A DNA stretch of 64,000 nucleotides. Origin: Prorocentrum cordatum (taxonomy: Eukaryota; Sar; Dinophyceae; Prorocentrales; Prorocentraceae). Position numbers and translations under genes: made by a program. The notes under the pieces were generated by a model. It did not search any database. It worked only from the letters and a program-made list of their open reading frames with translations, and was not told the DNA's origin. The number at the start of each line of letters is the position of its first letter. The first letter of the stretch is position 1. This document shows, piece after piece, positions 12,246 to 21,675 of this stretch. The stretch lies in the NCBI GenBank assembly GCA_963575745.1, contig CAUYUJ010019622.1, positions 60,001 to 124,000 of the forward strand. The letters are read 5' to 3'.

Positions 12246-13224
12246 CAAGGATGATTATGGCTGACGTCCCAGGCTAAGAGCGATGTTCTGACCCGACTTC
12301 GAACTGTCAGGGCGCAACAGTCACATTGATTCGCGGAGCTGAAATTTCAGGAATGATGGTCTGTCACCAGTAACGTTGATTCGCGGCGTGGAAGTCCCAG
12401 GAACGGTGTTGTGGCACGGTCAAGGGCTCTCAGACACAACTGTCTGACAACAGGGCACTTCCCAGGGAAAGCAAATTCTTGCATGGCACTGTGAAGGAGG
12501 ATGTAGACAGGAGTGTGTATTGCAAAATCGTCGGTGCAAGTCTTGGGTTTCCACTGGTCCAACTCCTCCTCCTCCTCCTCATCCTCCTCCTGCTCCTGCA
12601 TTTCGTCGTCCTCCTCCTCATACTCATGTATATGGTCTCCCTCACCATGTCCAGCGAGTGCGTGGTCGCTATCTCCAGGACCCTCTCTGGCACTCTGGCA
12701 GTGCTCCAGGCAGCGCTTGCACCCTGGGCATGCCGTGGAGCTCAACACCAGCTGTGATCCTCCCAGCTCCTCGTAGTGCCGTTCTCGCGGTGGCACCAGG
12801 AGAACAGCGGCAAGAACGGAAGGCCACTTCCGTCCCCCGTCCCCTCGAGCCAGCACCGGAGGGATAAGAGGAGCGGAGCGGAAGCCCGGTCCGCGAGGCG
12901 ACCACGCACGGCACTGAGAGCACGACAGGCCCCAAGAAGGCAACGAGATGGGTGAGAGTGACAAGAGAACTGAAGCAGAAGATCGTGGCAATGATGAAAT
13001 TGATACAGTGTATAACGGACTTAGCGGCGCCGATACGCAACACGCAACACGTAGCGTATTGATACGGAGCTCAATTCGTAAACTGAACACGTAGGTATGG
13101 CGCGATACGGTCGCCAAAGAGTGGACTTGGACTAAGTAGCTGAGCCAACACGCAACGTATTGACACGGACGCTTTAAACACGGTAATTACGTGTTGCGTT
13201 TCAAGACGGGGATATCATGGCAGC
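12246..13224. other. Unique DNA with a possible coding island
   Basis: Mostly unique. On the minus strand near 12690-12740 a short helical peptide (VLEIATTHSLDM) is followed by a strong GTGAGG donor, but the acceptor phase is not settled, so I do not call an exon. Confidence 0.25.
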
Positions 13225-13440
13225 TAAGATGACAGGGTATGGGGAACAGGGGGGGCGGACGAGCGGGGGAGGAGGGAGGAGAGAGAACGAGGAGGGCGAG
13301 GGGGCGAGGAGGGCGAGGGGGGAAGGGGGGAGGGGAGGAGAGCGAGGAGGGCGAAGGGGGGAGGGGGCGAGGAGGGCGAGGGGGGCGAGAATGAGGAAAG
13401 AGAACGGGATGGCGAGGGAGGCGAAGAGGTGAGCGGTGGG
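13225..13440. repeat. GA/GGA-rich purine tract
   Basis: Homopurine-rich GAGGG and GGCGAGG repeats on the plus strand. On the minus strand this lies directly 3' of the exon at 13466-13564. Confidence 0.85.
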
Positions 13441-13465
13441 ACTGGCCCGGCAGGGGCGGTCTCTC

Positions 13466-13564
13466 CTTGTGCTTGTTCTTCAGCTGCTCGCCAACCAGCT
13501 GTGAGGTCACCTTCTTGACCTCGGACTCGACTTCGCGGATCTCTTCCAAGATCTTCTTGTTTTC
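13466..13564 (-). CDS. Candidate coiled-coil exon (33 residues)
   Basis: Minus strand: AG|G acceptor (GCGAAG|GAA) then 99 nt in phase 0. Residues 1-16 are ENKKILEEIREVESEV, followed by KKVTSQLVGEQLKNKHK. There is no GT nearby; the likely donor is GA (AAG|GAGAGA), a non-canonical class reported in dinoflagellates. The strong heptad pattern makes this a convincing coiled coil. No family assigned. Confidence 0.5.
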
Positions 13565-13690
13565 CTTCGCTCCTCCTCCTCCTCGTCCTTCTCCTCCTCT
13601 TCCTCCTCCGTTTCCTCCTGCTCCTCTTCCTCATCCTCCTCCTCCCTCTCCTCCTTTCTCCTCCTCCTCCTCCTCCTCCTCCTCTGAGAC
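13565..13690. repeat. CTC tract
   Basis: CTC/TCC repeats on the plus strand, forming the purine-rich stretch immediately upstream of the 13.5-kb exon on the minus strand. Confidence 0.85.
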
Positions 13691-14145
13691 TGGGGCAACG
13701 GGTTGGATTCGCATCGGCGCTTGGAATGTATGGAATATCGCGGCCCCTCCTCTGAGAAGCGCCAAGGGAGCGGGAGGGAGCTGCGACAAAGGGGGAAGAT
13801 AATGAGCAGGCCCCAGGGTAGCAGGGCGGAGGTCCCGCCCGGAGGAGGCAGAGGCCACGGAGATGGAGCAGAGAGTAGAGAGGGGGGAGGAGTAGGAAGG
13901 GAGGAGGAGGAGGAGGAGGAGGAGGACTTAAGGTACCCTGAAAGAGATGAGAAGAGGGCAAGCGGGCACGAGGCGAGACGAGGGCAAATAGTGACGTCCG
14001 CCGCGCCCGTCGCGAGCTCTCGCACCTATCGGAGGTGAACGGTTGAGATCGAAGTGGAACGGAGAGCCCCCCTACCGGAAAATCGGTTTCGGTTTCGTGT
14101 TCGTGCGTGCCGTGCGTGCGGGCGAGGCGAAGCTGCGTGGGCGGG
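13691..14145. other. Unique DNA
   Basis: On the minus strand a short AG|GTG...GAC|GTC island near 13995-14030 reads VRELATGAAD in phase 0. It is too short to call. Confidence 0.25.
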
Positions 14146-14158
14146 CGAGAAGAAAGTC

Positions 14159-14415
14159 TCCTCCGGCTGAGGCGCGGCCGGACCAATTGTTTCCTGTCCG
14201 GGGGCCAGTGGCGCGCGGTGTCCCGTGTCCCGCCGGTGTCCCGCCTCCGGCTGAGGCGCGGCCGGACCACATATTTCCTGTCTGGGGGCCGGTGGCGCGC
14301 GGTGTCCCGCCGGTGTCCCGCCTCCGGCTGAGGCACGGCCGGACCAAATGTTTCCTGTCGGGGGGCCGGTGGCGCGCGGTGTCCCGCCAGTGCCCCGTTG
14401 GTGTCACGTCGGTGT
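14159..14415. repeat. Tandem repeat, about 77-84 bp, three units
   Basis: Each unit starts CTCCGGCTGAGGC(G/A)CGGCCG (14161, 14245, 14322) and ends in CGCGCGGTGTCCCGCC. The terminal GGTGTCC word continues into the neighbouring GAT array. Confidence 0.85.
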
Positions 14416-14419
14416 CCTA

Positions 14420-14477
<58 letters not shown>

Positions 14478-15345
14478 CAATGATGATGATGATGATGTCG
14501 ATAATGTTGATGATGATGCTGGTGTTGGTGGTGATGATGATGATGGTGTCCCGATGGTGATGATGACGATGATGATGATGATGATGATGATGATGATAAT
14601 GTTGACGATGCCGCTGATGATGATGGTGATGGTTGTGATGTTGATGGTGTCCCGATGACGATGAGTATGGTAATGACAATAATAATGTTGCTGGTGATGA
14701 TGGTGTCCCGATGATGATGATGTGGATGATCATGATGATGCCGATGAAGATAAGATGATGATGGGATGGCGATGATGAAGATGATGATGATGGTGCCCCG
14801 GTGGTGATGATGATGAGATGGTGATGCTGTTGATGATGACGGTGATGACGATGGCGTCCCGAAGATGATGACATTGATGGTGATGATGACGATGGTGGTG
14901 TCCCGATGATGATGATGTTGATGATGAGAAACATGATGAGGTGATGATGGTGATGTTGATGATGGTGGCCCGATGATGGTGATGATGACGATGATGATGC
15001 TGATGATGATGATGGTGTCCCGATGATGATGATGATGACGATGGTGATGATGATGGTGGCAATGATGATGGTGTCCCTACGATGATGCTGTTGTTGATGA
15101 TGATGGTGTCCCGATGATGATGATGATGTTGATGATGCTGTTCATGATGACGATGGGATGATGATGATGATGGTGGTCTGATGATGATGACAATGGTGTC
15201 CCGATGATGATGTTTATGATGAGGATGGTGACGATGATGGTGTCCCGAAGATGATGATGATGGTGATGGTGCTGGTGATGTTGATGATGGTGGTGATGAA
15301 GAAAGGATGATGATAGTGTCACGATGATGTTGGCGATGATGGTGT
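14416..15345. repeat. GAT microsatellite punctuated by GGTGTCCCGATG
   Basis: A GAT array in which GGTGTCCCGATG or close variants recur about 14 times (for example 14643, 14701, 14898, 15014, 15105, 15196, 15238) at 40-90-bp intervals. It is therefore a higher-order array, apparently seeded by the preceding 80-bp tandem repeat. Confidence 0.85.
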
Positions 15346-15379
15346 CTATGACGTTGACGGCGATGATGTTGATGATGAT

Positions 15380-15625
15380 GATGACGTTGATTGCGAGATC
15401 GATTGTGATATCGATCGTGAGACCGATAGTGCGACCGAGTGCGAGACCGATTGCGAAATCGATAGTGAGATCGGTAGTGATATCGATTGTGGGATCGATT
15501 GCGAAATCGGTTGTGCCATCGATCGGCTGAAATAGATCGAATGCTATCGATTGTAAGATCGATCGAGTGAGATCGATCGAGCGAGACCGATAGTGAGATC
15601 GATGGTGAGACCGATCGAGTGAGAC
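15380..15625. repeat. GATCGATTGTGA-type 12-bp minisatellite
   Basis: About twenty degenerate 12-bp units of the form GA(G/T)(A/C)TCGAT(T/A)GTGA. Dense in GATC and ATCGAT palindromes. Confidence 0.85.
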
Positions 15626-15629
15626 GTTG

Positions 15630-15943
15630 GTTCCTCCCCCCCCACGAACCTCCTTATCACCCGAAGGGTGGTCGTATAGGTAGAGTAGTGCTTTGGCAGC
15701 TCGGCTCGCTGCGGACATCGCCGCAGGGCGTGAGCTCGGGTCAGCGTGGTGCACCATTGCGTTGTAGAGGTGAAGCGATAACGTGATGCGCTCGATTGTC
15801 GAGCACAACGGAAGCGGATTCTGATTCTGGGGCGGGTACGCAGCTGCAGGCCCAAGGCCCCAGGCAGCGAGCGTCGACCGGATGAGGGGGGGATCCGGGG
15901 GCCAGAGGAGGCTCGAGGCAGTGGGGAAATTAACCAGGTTCAC
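15630..15943 (-). CDS. Hypothetical open frame, about 105 residues
   Basis: An open frame starting at an ATG (15943) encodes a non-repetitive peptide with helical character (STIERITLSLHLYNAMVHHA near its middle) before running into the 12-bp minisatellite. No SL sequence, promoter or known domain is visible. It may be a chance frame or an exon. Confidence 0.2.
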
Positions 15944-16150
15944 TCCTGCACCCGAAAGCGCATAGTTTTGGGGCGAGCACGTGCGTTCGGCCAGTGGTAG
16001 TCCACCGCTGAAAGTCTTAAATATGGCCCAGCGCCAGCTGGGGCGCCCCGTTTTGAATGATTCAGTGAGTGCAGACCAGCGCTTCTGTAGCTCTCCTGGC
16101 GTCGACGGTGCCTGGAGGCCCGCCCCTGGCTAAGATGCGATTGAGCAAGG

Positions 16151-16211
16151 TGACTGTAAACGGCGAAGCGAAAGCTTGCTCTGCAAGCTTTCGCTTCGCC
16201 GTTTACAGTCA
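16151..16211. repeat. Perfect 29-bp inverted repeat with 3-nt loop
   Basis: The left arm (16151-16179) and right arm (16183-16211) are exact reverse complements separated by TCT. The arms begin TGACTGTAAACGGCGAAGCG. The hairpin lies exactly where the LINE endonuclease homology to its right stops. Confidence 0.97.
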
Positions 16212-16673
16212 TCCTCCCTGCCGACACACTCAGTTAGAAGTACTCGGCCATCAGACAAAGGCCGATGAGAAATACGCGTGGAACATGAAGCCAACCTGCT
16301 ACTGAAAATCGTGATGATCCCACCTTCAGCAGCCGTCGCACACATCGTGGCACCGATGTCGCTCCACCGCAGCTGCTGTCTGAGGCCCTCCACATCCCCC
16401 TCGTGCCCGTGACACTCATGTATGCATAAGATGTCAGGTCTATCACATCGCCGTAAAATGTCCTGCACCTTTGCCTAGCAATGTCCCCTCCGGACTGCAC
16501 AGAAGCAGAAAAAAAACGTGAACCTTCCATGCCACCATCGAGAAGGAGCGGGTGGGAGACAAAGGGGAGTGCATAATCATACTGCTGTCTTCCACGTCAG
16601 AGCTGCCCGAAGAACTGTCAGAGGAGGGGGGAGGCAGGAGGAGAAAAGCAACACGATTGCGTGTCACCCTCAT
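16212..16673 (-). pseudogene. Truncated LINE ORF2: endonuclease N-terminus
   Basis: The frame starts at an ATG (16673), 15 nt after the stop of the preceding ORF1, in the bicistronic order of L1-like elements. An acidic Ser-rich leader is followed by MVAWKVHV (the WNVNG-type first strand of an endonuclease/exonuclease/phosphatase domain, catalytic Asn lost). Then come DRPDILCIHECHGHEG, retaining the catalytic Glu region, and EGGIITIFSSRLAS and DGRVLLTECVG. At least one frameshift and a stop separate the first strand from the rest, and homology ends at the hairpin at 16151-16211. The RT is missing. Confidence 0.75.
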
Positions 16674-16687
16674 ACTTTTGCAAACGG

Positions 16688-17706
16688 TCAGGGCTGCTGC
16701 TGGACTGCTTGAAAGGGCCGACGCATCGCAATACTGGCGGCCTCTAGCAGCGCAGCCGCCTCTGCCCCGATGCCAAACTCATCGAGGGTGGTCTGCTGCA
16801 AATCGAGATTGACATCGCTACTGCCTTCTGGCACCGAGGGGTGAGCCACACGCACTGGGTCTTCTGCACTGCGAAATATGTACACGTCACCTCCGAGCCC
16901 GTTGGATCCCACTGGGAAGCGGCCCTGAAGAAGCGTGTCTAGCTTCTGGCGGACCTTCCCCATCGTAAGGAAAAATGTGCGACTTTTGACGTCCAAGTCG
17001 CGGCGTACCTTGAAGAAGAACAGCTTTCCGTTGCCCTTCGGGTCAGGGTATGTCATGTTTTCAGTAGTATGGAAATTCGAATGGAAAGACGACGCCTCCA
17101 GCGCCGAGCCGAGCTCGTATATGGCCTTGCGGTTCATGTCGGACACCTTGATCACCACACGCTGCTGCTGGTCCATCGGGACGCACTTGTCCCTCAACAT
17201 CTCCGCGGCCTTCCGTATCGTAGCCCCCCATGAGAGGGCGAGAAAATCCCAGTAGAACGAGGCGAGCTGCACCTTCTTGAGCATCCGCACTCGTCGAAGC
17301 ACGGGACGCGTGAGAGGAAATACCCGACCTCGTGGAGCCAGGGCTGAGCAAACGGCGACGACTCGATGGAGGTCCAGTACTACTGCAACACTGTTCTGGT
17401 CCGTCACCGTGATGAGCATGGTCTCAATCTTCCCAACGGACTCCTCAAGACGCTTGATGCGTACCTGCTGCTCGGCGTCCTTCGCGGTGTCCTCCATTGC
17501 GTCCGTGGAGTGCTGGTAGGACTCCATGCTGGCCTCGAGGATGTCCTTCCTCGCGGCCATCTGGGTGAAGCCCTTTTTTTCATTGTCGTGGTGGTGCCGC
17601 TGAGGGCCCCAAGGTTCTGCTGCAGCCCCGAGTCGAGGCCAATGACTGCCGCGATCAGGGCCTGCGCCCATGCCGGTGGAGCCTCGCCCGCTATGGCAAA
17701 CTGCAT
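16688..17706 (-). pseudogene. LINE ORF1-like protein with one frameshift
   Basis: From the ATG at 17706 the frame reads MQFAIAGEAPPAWAQALIAA and continues to a run of seven A (T on the plus strand, 17574-17580). One extra A would join it to the frame beginning KGFTQMAARKDILEASM. That frame carries a coiled coil (RIKRLEESVGKIETMLITV) and a basic globular region with FFFKVRRDLDVKSRTFFL. An N-terminal coiled coil and basic domain followed closely by an endonuclease ORF is the arrangement of LINE ORF1. The frameshift may be an assembly homopolymer error. The gene begins 141 nt downstream of a SL relict. Confidence 0.6.
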
Positions 17707-17846
17707 GGAGCGAGACGTGAAACTCTGTGTGCGAGGTGCGATGAAACAAGAGATCTCACGCGGGGCCTGTCCCCTCCAAGCCGCAACCGCCTGAGCTACC
17801 CCGTCGGCTGCGAACAAGCTCAAACCGCCAGGGCGAACAGCTTGAA

Positions 17847-17861
17847 CTTGAGCCAAAATGG
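17847..17861 (-). other. Relict DinoSL (15 nt, 5'-truncated)
   Basis: Reads CCATTTTGGCTCAAG on the minus strand, the leader minus its first seven nucleotides (D plus CCGTAG). The cut falls at the AG inside the leader, as expected when an older genomic leader copy was itself used as a trans-splice acceptor. It abuts the full leader with no gap. Confidence 0.95.
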
Positions 17862-17883
17862 CTTGAGCCAAAATGGCTACGGA
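17862..17883 (-). other. Complete genomic DinoSL sequence (22 nt)
   Basis: The minus strand reads T followed by CCGTAGCC...GGCTCAAG, an exact match to the conserved dinoflagellate spliced leader, which is normally added to mRNAs by trans-splicing and not encoded next to genes. No splice donor or Sm-site-like region follows it, so this is not a SL RNA gene. It marks the 5' end of a retroposed, trans-spliced mRNA containing the LINE ORF1/ORF2 below it. This is the best evidence for the organism. Confidence 0.97.
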
Positions 17884-18120
17884 TCCGTGGATGATGGTGT
17901 TGGTGATGATCAAGATGCTGATGCTGCTGATGCTGTTGATGATGCTGATCATGATGATGATGAGTGGTGGTGATGACGAGTGCTGATGATGACGAGTGCT
18001 GGCAACGCGGTGTTGACAGTGACGATGCTGATGAGAATGAGTGAGTGATTGAGTGAGTGAGTGGGTGAGTGTCTGAGTGAGTGAGTGAGTATGAGTGAGT
18101 GGGCGAGTGGGTGTGGGTTC
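17884..18120. repeat. GAT/GCT and GAGT microsatellites
   Basis: GATGCTGAT-type triplets to about 18030, then (GAGT)n with GGGT variants to about 18115. Confidence 0.85.
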
Positions 18121-18640
18121 TTGTTCCTGCGCGGGGTGTCCAGAGAAAACAAGAACCCCACCTTAGATGTGGGGAACAACAACTCATGCCTGGCTGAGCG
18201 CCAGAGCGGAGTATGACTCACACGTGCTCGCCATGGCGAGTTATGCACGTGTCCAGCGCTTCCGCCAGCGCGTCTCTGAGCACCAAATAGGATGCTGCTG
18301 GCCCACCAGCCAGACGGTCATGCGCCCACCATCCGCCTGAGACGACATGCCTGCCAGGGACTCCGAGCGTCCCTGCCTCGCCTCCCGAGGGCGAGCCAAG
18401 AAAGGCTGGTCCGTCACACTGCAAAGCATCACCCAATGGCTTCACGACGCGAAACATAAGAATTGCAACTGGTCCGGCCGGGAATGCCACACGAGGCTGC
18501 GGCAACAGCACACACGTGAGAGGAAGGAACAGCAAAAAACAGGGAGAACAGCGGCCGGCGAGCAGGAGGTGGCGGAGAAGCACAAGAAGCACAGAGCGTG
18601 GACGTGTCGAGAAGGGGGTGTGGGCTCAAGCGCTCGACGA
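18121..18640. other. Unique DNA
   Basis: No gene or element recognised. Confidence 0.3.
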
Positions 18641-18860
18641 CGTGAGTTTGTTCACAACATCCTCCTACTCCTACTCCTCCTCCTCCTCTTCCTCCTCCTC
18701 CTCCTCCTCCTCCTCCCCCTCCTCCTCCTCCTCCTGCTGCTCCTCTTCCTCCTCCTCCCCCTCCTCCTCCTGCTGTTGCTCCTCTTTCTCCTCCTCCTCC
18801 TCCCCTCCTTCGCCTCCTCCTCCTCCTCCTCATCCTCCTCCTCTTCCTCCTTCTCCTGCT
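18640..18860. repeat. CTC/TCC polypyrimidine tract
   Basis: CTC repeats with CTG interruptions on the plus strand. On the minus strand this is the Glu-rich continuation of the candidate exon at 18865-18924. Confidence 0.9.
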
Positions 18861-18864
18861 GTGA

Positions 18865-18924
18865 CTGTTTCACAACGTGGCTCCCCAGAGGTCTGGAGCT
18901 CTCCGTCAAGACTTGCTCTTCACC
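18865..18924 (-). CDS. Candidate exon, helical and Gln/Glu-rich
   Basis: Minus strand: AG|G acceptor (GGCCCAG|GGTGAA) then phase-0 residues GEEQVLTESSRPLGSHVVKQ. The 3' limit is not defined because the frame runs into GGA repeats. Same strand and style as the other short exons. Weak. Confidence 0.2.
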
Positions 18925-19147
18925 CTGGGCCGTTTTAGACGGTCCCGGGGCCGGCGAGGGCCTCCGAAAGCAGAAAACTGCTCAAAAACATCCGCCGTGT
19001 TTTTCCCAACCGACCTGTAATATTGAAGCGTTTCGACGAAACAGCGCCCTGCGTCTCCTTCCTCCCGGTTCCTCTTCCTCCCCTTACCCATGCCATCCCT
19101 GCCCCAGTCGTCCGCATGTCGTTTCCGGCGCACGTACACACATCACG
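18925..19147. other. Unique DNA with a repeat fragment
   Basis: GGTCCCGGGGCC...GAGGGCCTCCGA (18945-18975) resembles sequences at 25135-25165 and 29535-29565, so a dispersed repeat fragment is present. Confidence 0.4.
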
Positions 19148-19440
19148 CATCTCGTTGCCCCATAAGGAGCCCCACCGAAGGCCCAAGTCGCAGTGCCCGC
19201 ACGGCATCACCCCGCCAATTTCGGCATACCCCTCGCACGCTTCGTGACATCACAGGGAGCTTCACCGAAGGCCCCAGTGGCAGCGCCCGCATGGCGTCAC
19301 CCGCACAGTCCAGCACAACCTTCACACGTTTCGTGACCCCAAAGGGAGCCCCCACAGAAGGTCTCAGTGGCAGCGCCCGCATGGCGTCGCATCGCCCATT
19401 CCGATACACTCCTCACACGTGCCGTGACCCCACCTTCGTT
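19148..19440. repeat. Tandem repeat, 90 bp, three units
   Basis: CAG(T/C)GCCCGCA(C/T)GGC at 19190, 19280 and 19370, with CTTCGTGAC and AGGGAGC at matching offsets. Confidence 0.85.
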
Positions 19441-19649
19441 CCACCTGCCTTGCCGTACTCACACTTGCACATGGTTGGGTCCGTCGCCAGGAGAATGTGT
19501 TGTTTCGTTGCGATTCCAGCACGTATGGGGAAGGGGGGCAGAGGCGTTATTTTTTGTCTGTATCAAATAAACGAACCGATGGCAATGCGGCTCAACAATC
19601 GATGCAAGCGTCGGTCAACTTTCTGCACCGCGCTGCTGCAAGAGCGTTA

Positions 19650-19687
19650 AACCAGCGAGGAGGAGGAGGAGGAAGAGGAAGAGGAGT

Positions 19688-19734
<47 letters not shown>

Positions 19735-20068
19735 AAGCAGAAGAAGCAGGAGGGGGAGGACTGGGCAGCGCCGTGGCCGAGGACGGCTGGCACGCACCTT
19801 GGCTGCTCAAACCCTGGTCCATGTTTAAATAACAGGAAATGTGTCGAACCCTATCCCAGGCTTCGTGGGGTTTTCGACTGGGCCAGAGATTTGGGGCCAA
19901 ACCCTGAGATATACGACGGGGGGCGCCTATCCTCGATAGGAGTGCGTCCGAATAGCCAGCCCCCCTGGGGCGCCTCCCAAGCTTTCCCTCCATGCTTCTG
20001 AGCGGCTCCACTTTTCGTCGAGAAGTCGGAGGGGTGGGGGAGAAAGATCGCCTGCGATAAATGAAACC
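19650..20068 (+). repeat. Dispersed repeat family E, copy 1 (about 415 bp)
   Basis: Starts with (GGA/GGAGCA)n, then GGGCAGCGCCGTGGCCG, CAAACCCTGG, ATAACAGG, CTATCCCAGG, TTCGTGGGG, GGTGCGTCCGAATAG and ATCGCCTGCGA. The same order and spacing recur at 29640-30080. The microsatellite is part of the repeat unit. Confidence 0.85.
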
Positions 20069-21582
20069 GGCCCTGGGGAGGGGAGGGGGGCGGGGCGGCG
20101 CAGCGTCGGGGCGGCGGCGTCCTGGGTCTGCAGCTGGAACATGGCCTGGCGGGCGCCCGAGCCCCCGCGCCTCCGGGGGCCCCGCGCCTCCTCCGGGCGC
20201 GGGGCCCCCGGAAGGCGCGTCCGCGCGGCAGGGCTGCCCGGAGGGCACCACGGGCGGCGTGGCGCGCACGGGGAGTGCTCGAGCGATCGAGGGAAGCTCC
20301 TCGGAGCTGATGCTGGGCCACTCCCAATCTCCAGCGGCATGGCTTCAGTCGACCGGCGGCTTTTCTCTCAACGTCAGCCTCTGGGGCCCGTCATCGGCCC
20401 CAGCCAGCGGCTTTCCTCTCCACGTCGGCCTCTGGGGCCCGTCATCGGCCCCCGGGGCCATCACAAGTGAGCGGCGATCGAAAACGGGTCTTGCGCGAGA
20501 TGGCACAGCGACCTTACGCGGTGGCGTGCGCGAGCCGCCGGCACGGCACGCTACTTTGGAGACCAGGGCGCTCACGCGCGACCTTACGCGCCGAGAGGGA
20601 CCGAAGGGGCCACGGCACGCGCCAAGCACCAAGACGGCCCAGGCCGGGCCCCAGACGGCCAGAGACAGCCCCAAGACGTCCAAAAAGGGCTCCCAGAGGG
20701 GCTCAAGACGCACCAGCGGCATGTTGGGGCCTGATGGAATGCTTGTTGGAATGCTTGCCTGTCTGGTAGGGCTTCTGTATTGCGTCCAAGGCCGACCCCC
20801 CGACTCACCCTCCGAAAAGCGTACCCCCTTGTGATGTTCCTCCACGCCACTTCCAGTCTCCAGACGATTCCGAGACTGCCAAAAAAAACGCCGAAATATG
20901 GATGCAAGACCCCGAGACAGTCGAAAGACAGCTCCACGAGCCCCCAGTCTCCAAGATTATCCGAAGTGTCGCAAATAAGACCCAAGTGGAATTCAAGAGA
21001 CGCTCAAAGAGGTCCAGCGAGACTCTAGGGAGCGAAAAATATTGGAACAAGTTGTAGAAACATCACTACGTGCTGATTACAGTAGTGATATGTTGTGCCT
21101 GCGAACGCCTCGGCGGAGCTTCAGAGAGCTTCAACAAGTTTCCAAGATGGCGCCCCAAGACGGCTCAAAACAGCCCAAAAGACCTCCAAGAGCTCCCCAA
21201 GAGTGCCCCAGGCCCCAGGAGGCCCCCAAGAACACCCAAGAGGGTTTCGAAAAGGTCCCAAGGGAACCCAAGACAGCGATTCGTTAGGGACCCAATACGC
21301 TCGCCCAGTCGTCACCACACCACTTCGGGTAATCAAAAGTCAACCGAAGTCGAGCGACGTTTGCATCCACGATCGGGCACTGGTGCCTTGCGTTTCCAAA
21401 AAGTGCAGGGGGGCGAGGGTGATTCGCCGTAGGCGTCTTCTGCAAAAACCAAGCTTCCTCACAAGAGAAAAAGTAATGAACACCCGTTCAGCCATACTGA
21501 AGACGCCCGCCCCAGAGCAATACTCGCATGCGTGCGCGTGGTGCCCCCGAGGGCGTCCCTTTTGCATTGAGCCCCCCGCGGC
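20069..21582. other. Intron-like unique DNA with a 52-bp duplication
   Basis: GCCTCTGGGGCCCGTCATCG is duplicated in tandem at 20345-20455. AAGACG and CCCAAGA-rich degenerate repeats follow (20620-21290). A very short minus-strand island at 20120-20145 (AMFQLQTQ after an AG|G acceptor) could be an exon but cannot be supported further. Confidence 0.4.
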
Positions 21583-21675
21583 CGACAGCAGCTCCACGTC
21601 TGCGGAGAGCTCCTCTGCCGCCTCGCGGGACCGGCCCAGGACGCGCTTGAATTGCTCCAGGATGGGCACGCTCTC
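21583..21675 (-). CDS. Candidate helical exon (31 residues)
   Basis: Minus strand: AG|G acceptor (TGCTCAG|GAG), 93 nt in phase 0. It begins ESVPILEQFKRVLGRSREAA and continues EELSADVELLS. A GC donor (TCG|GCCGCG) would close it in phase 0. The helical, charged, non-repetitive sequence supports coding. It may be an upstream exon of the same coiled-coil gene as 13.5, 11.6 and 6.6 kb. Confidence 0.45.

Larger units (their letters stand above)
16212..17883 (-). mobile_element. SL-tagged LINE retrocopy, 3'-truncated
   Basis: The unit runs from the tandem leader (17883) through ORF1 and the start of ORF2 to the hairpin. The upstream flank is GAT microsatellite, so the leader marks a sharp insertion boundary. 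No poly(A) tail is visible because the 3' part is lost. Confidence 0.75.

Noticed and set aside
12430-12757. Leu-rich membrane protein near 12.6 kb
   Set aside because: The Leu run is a CTC tract read in one frame; neighbouring frames give Ser and Pro runs.
17847-17883. A SL RNA gene
   Set aside because: The leader is followed by a second partial leader and then an ORF, without a GT donor or Sm-type site.
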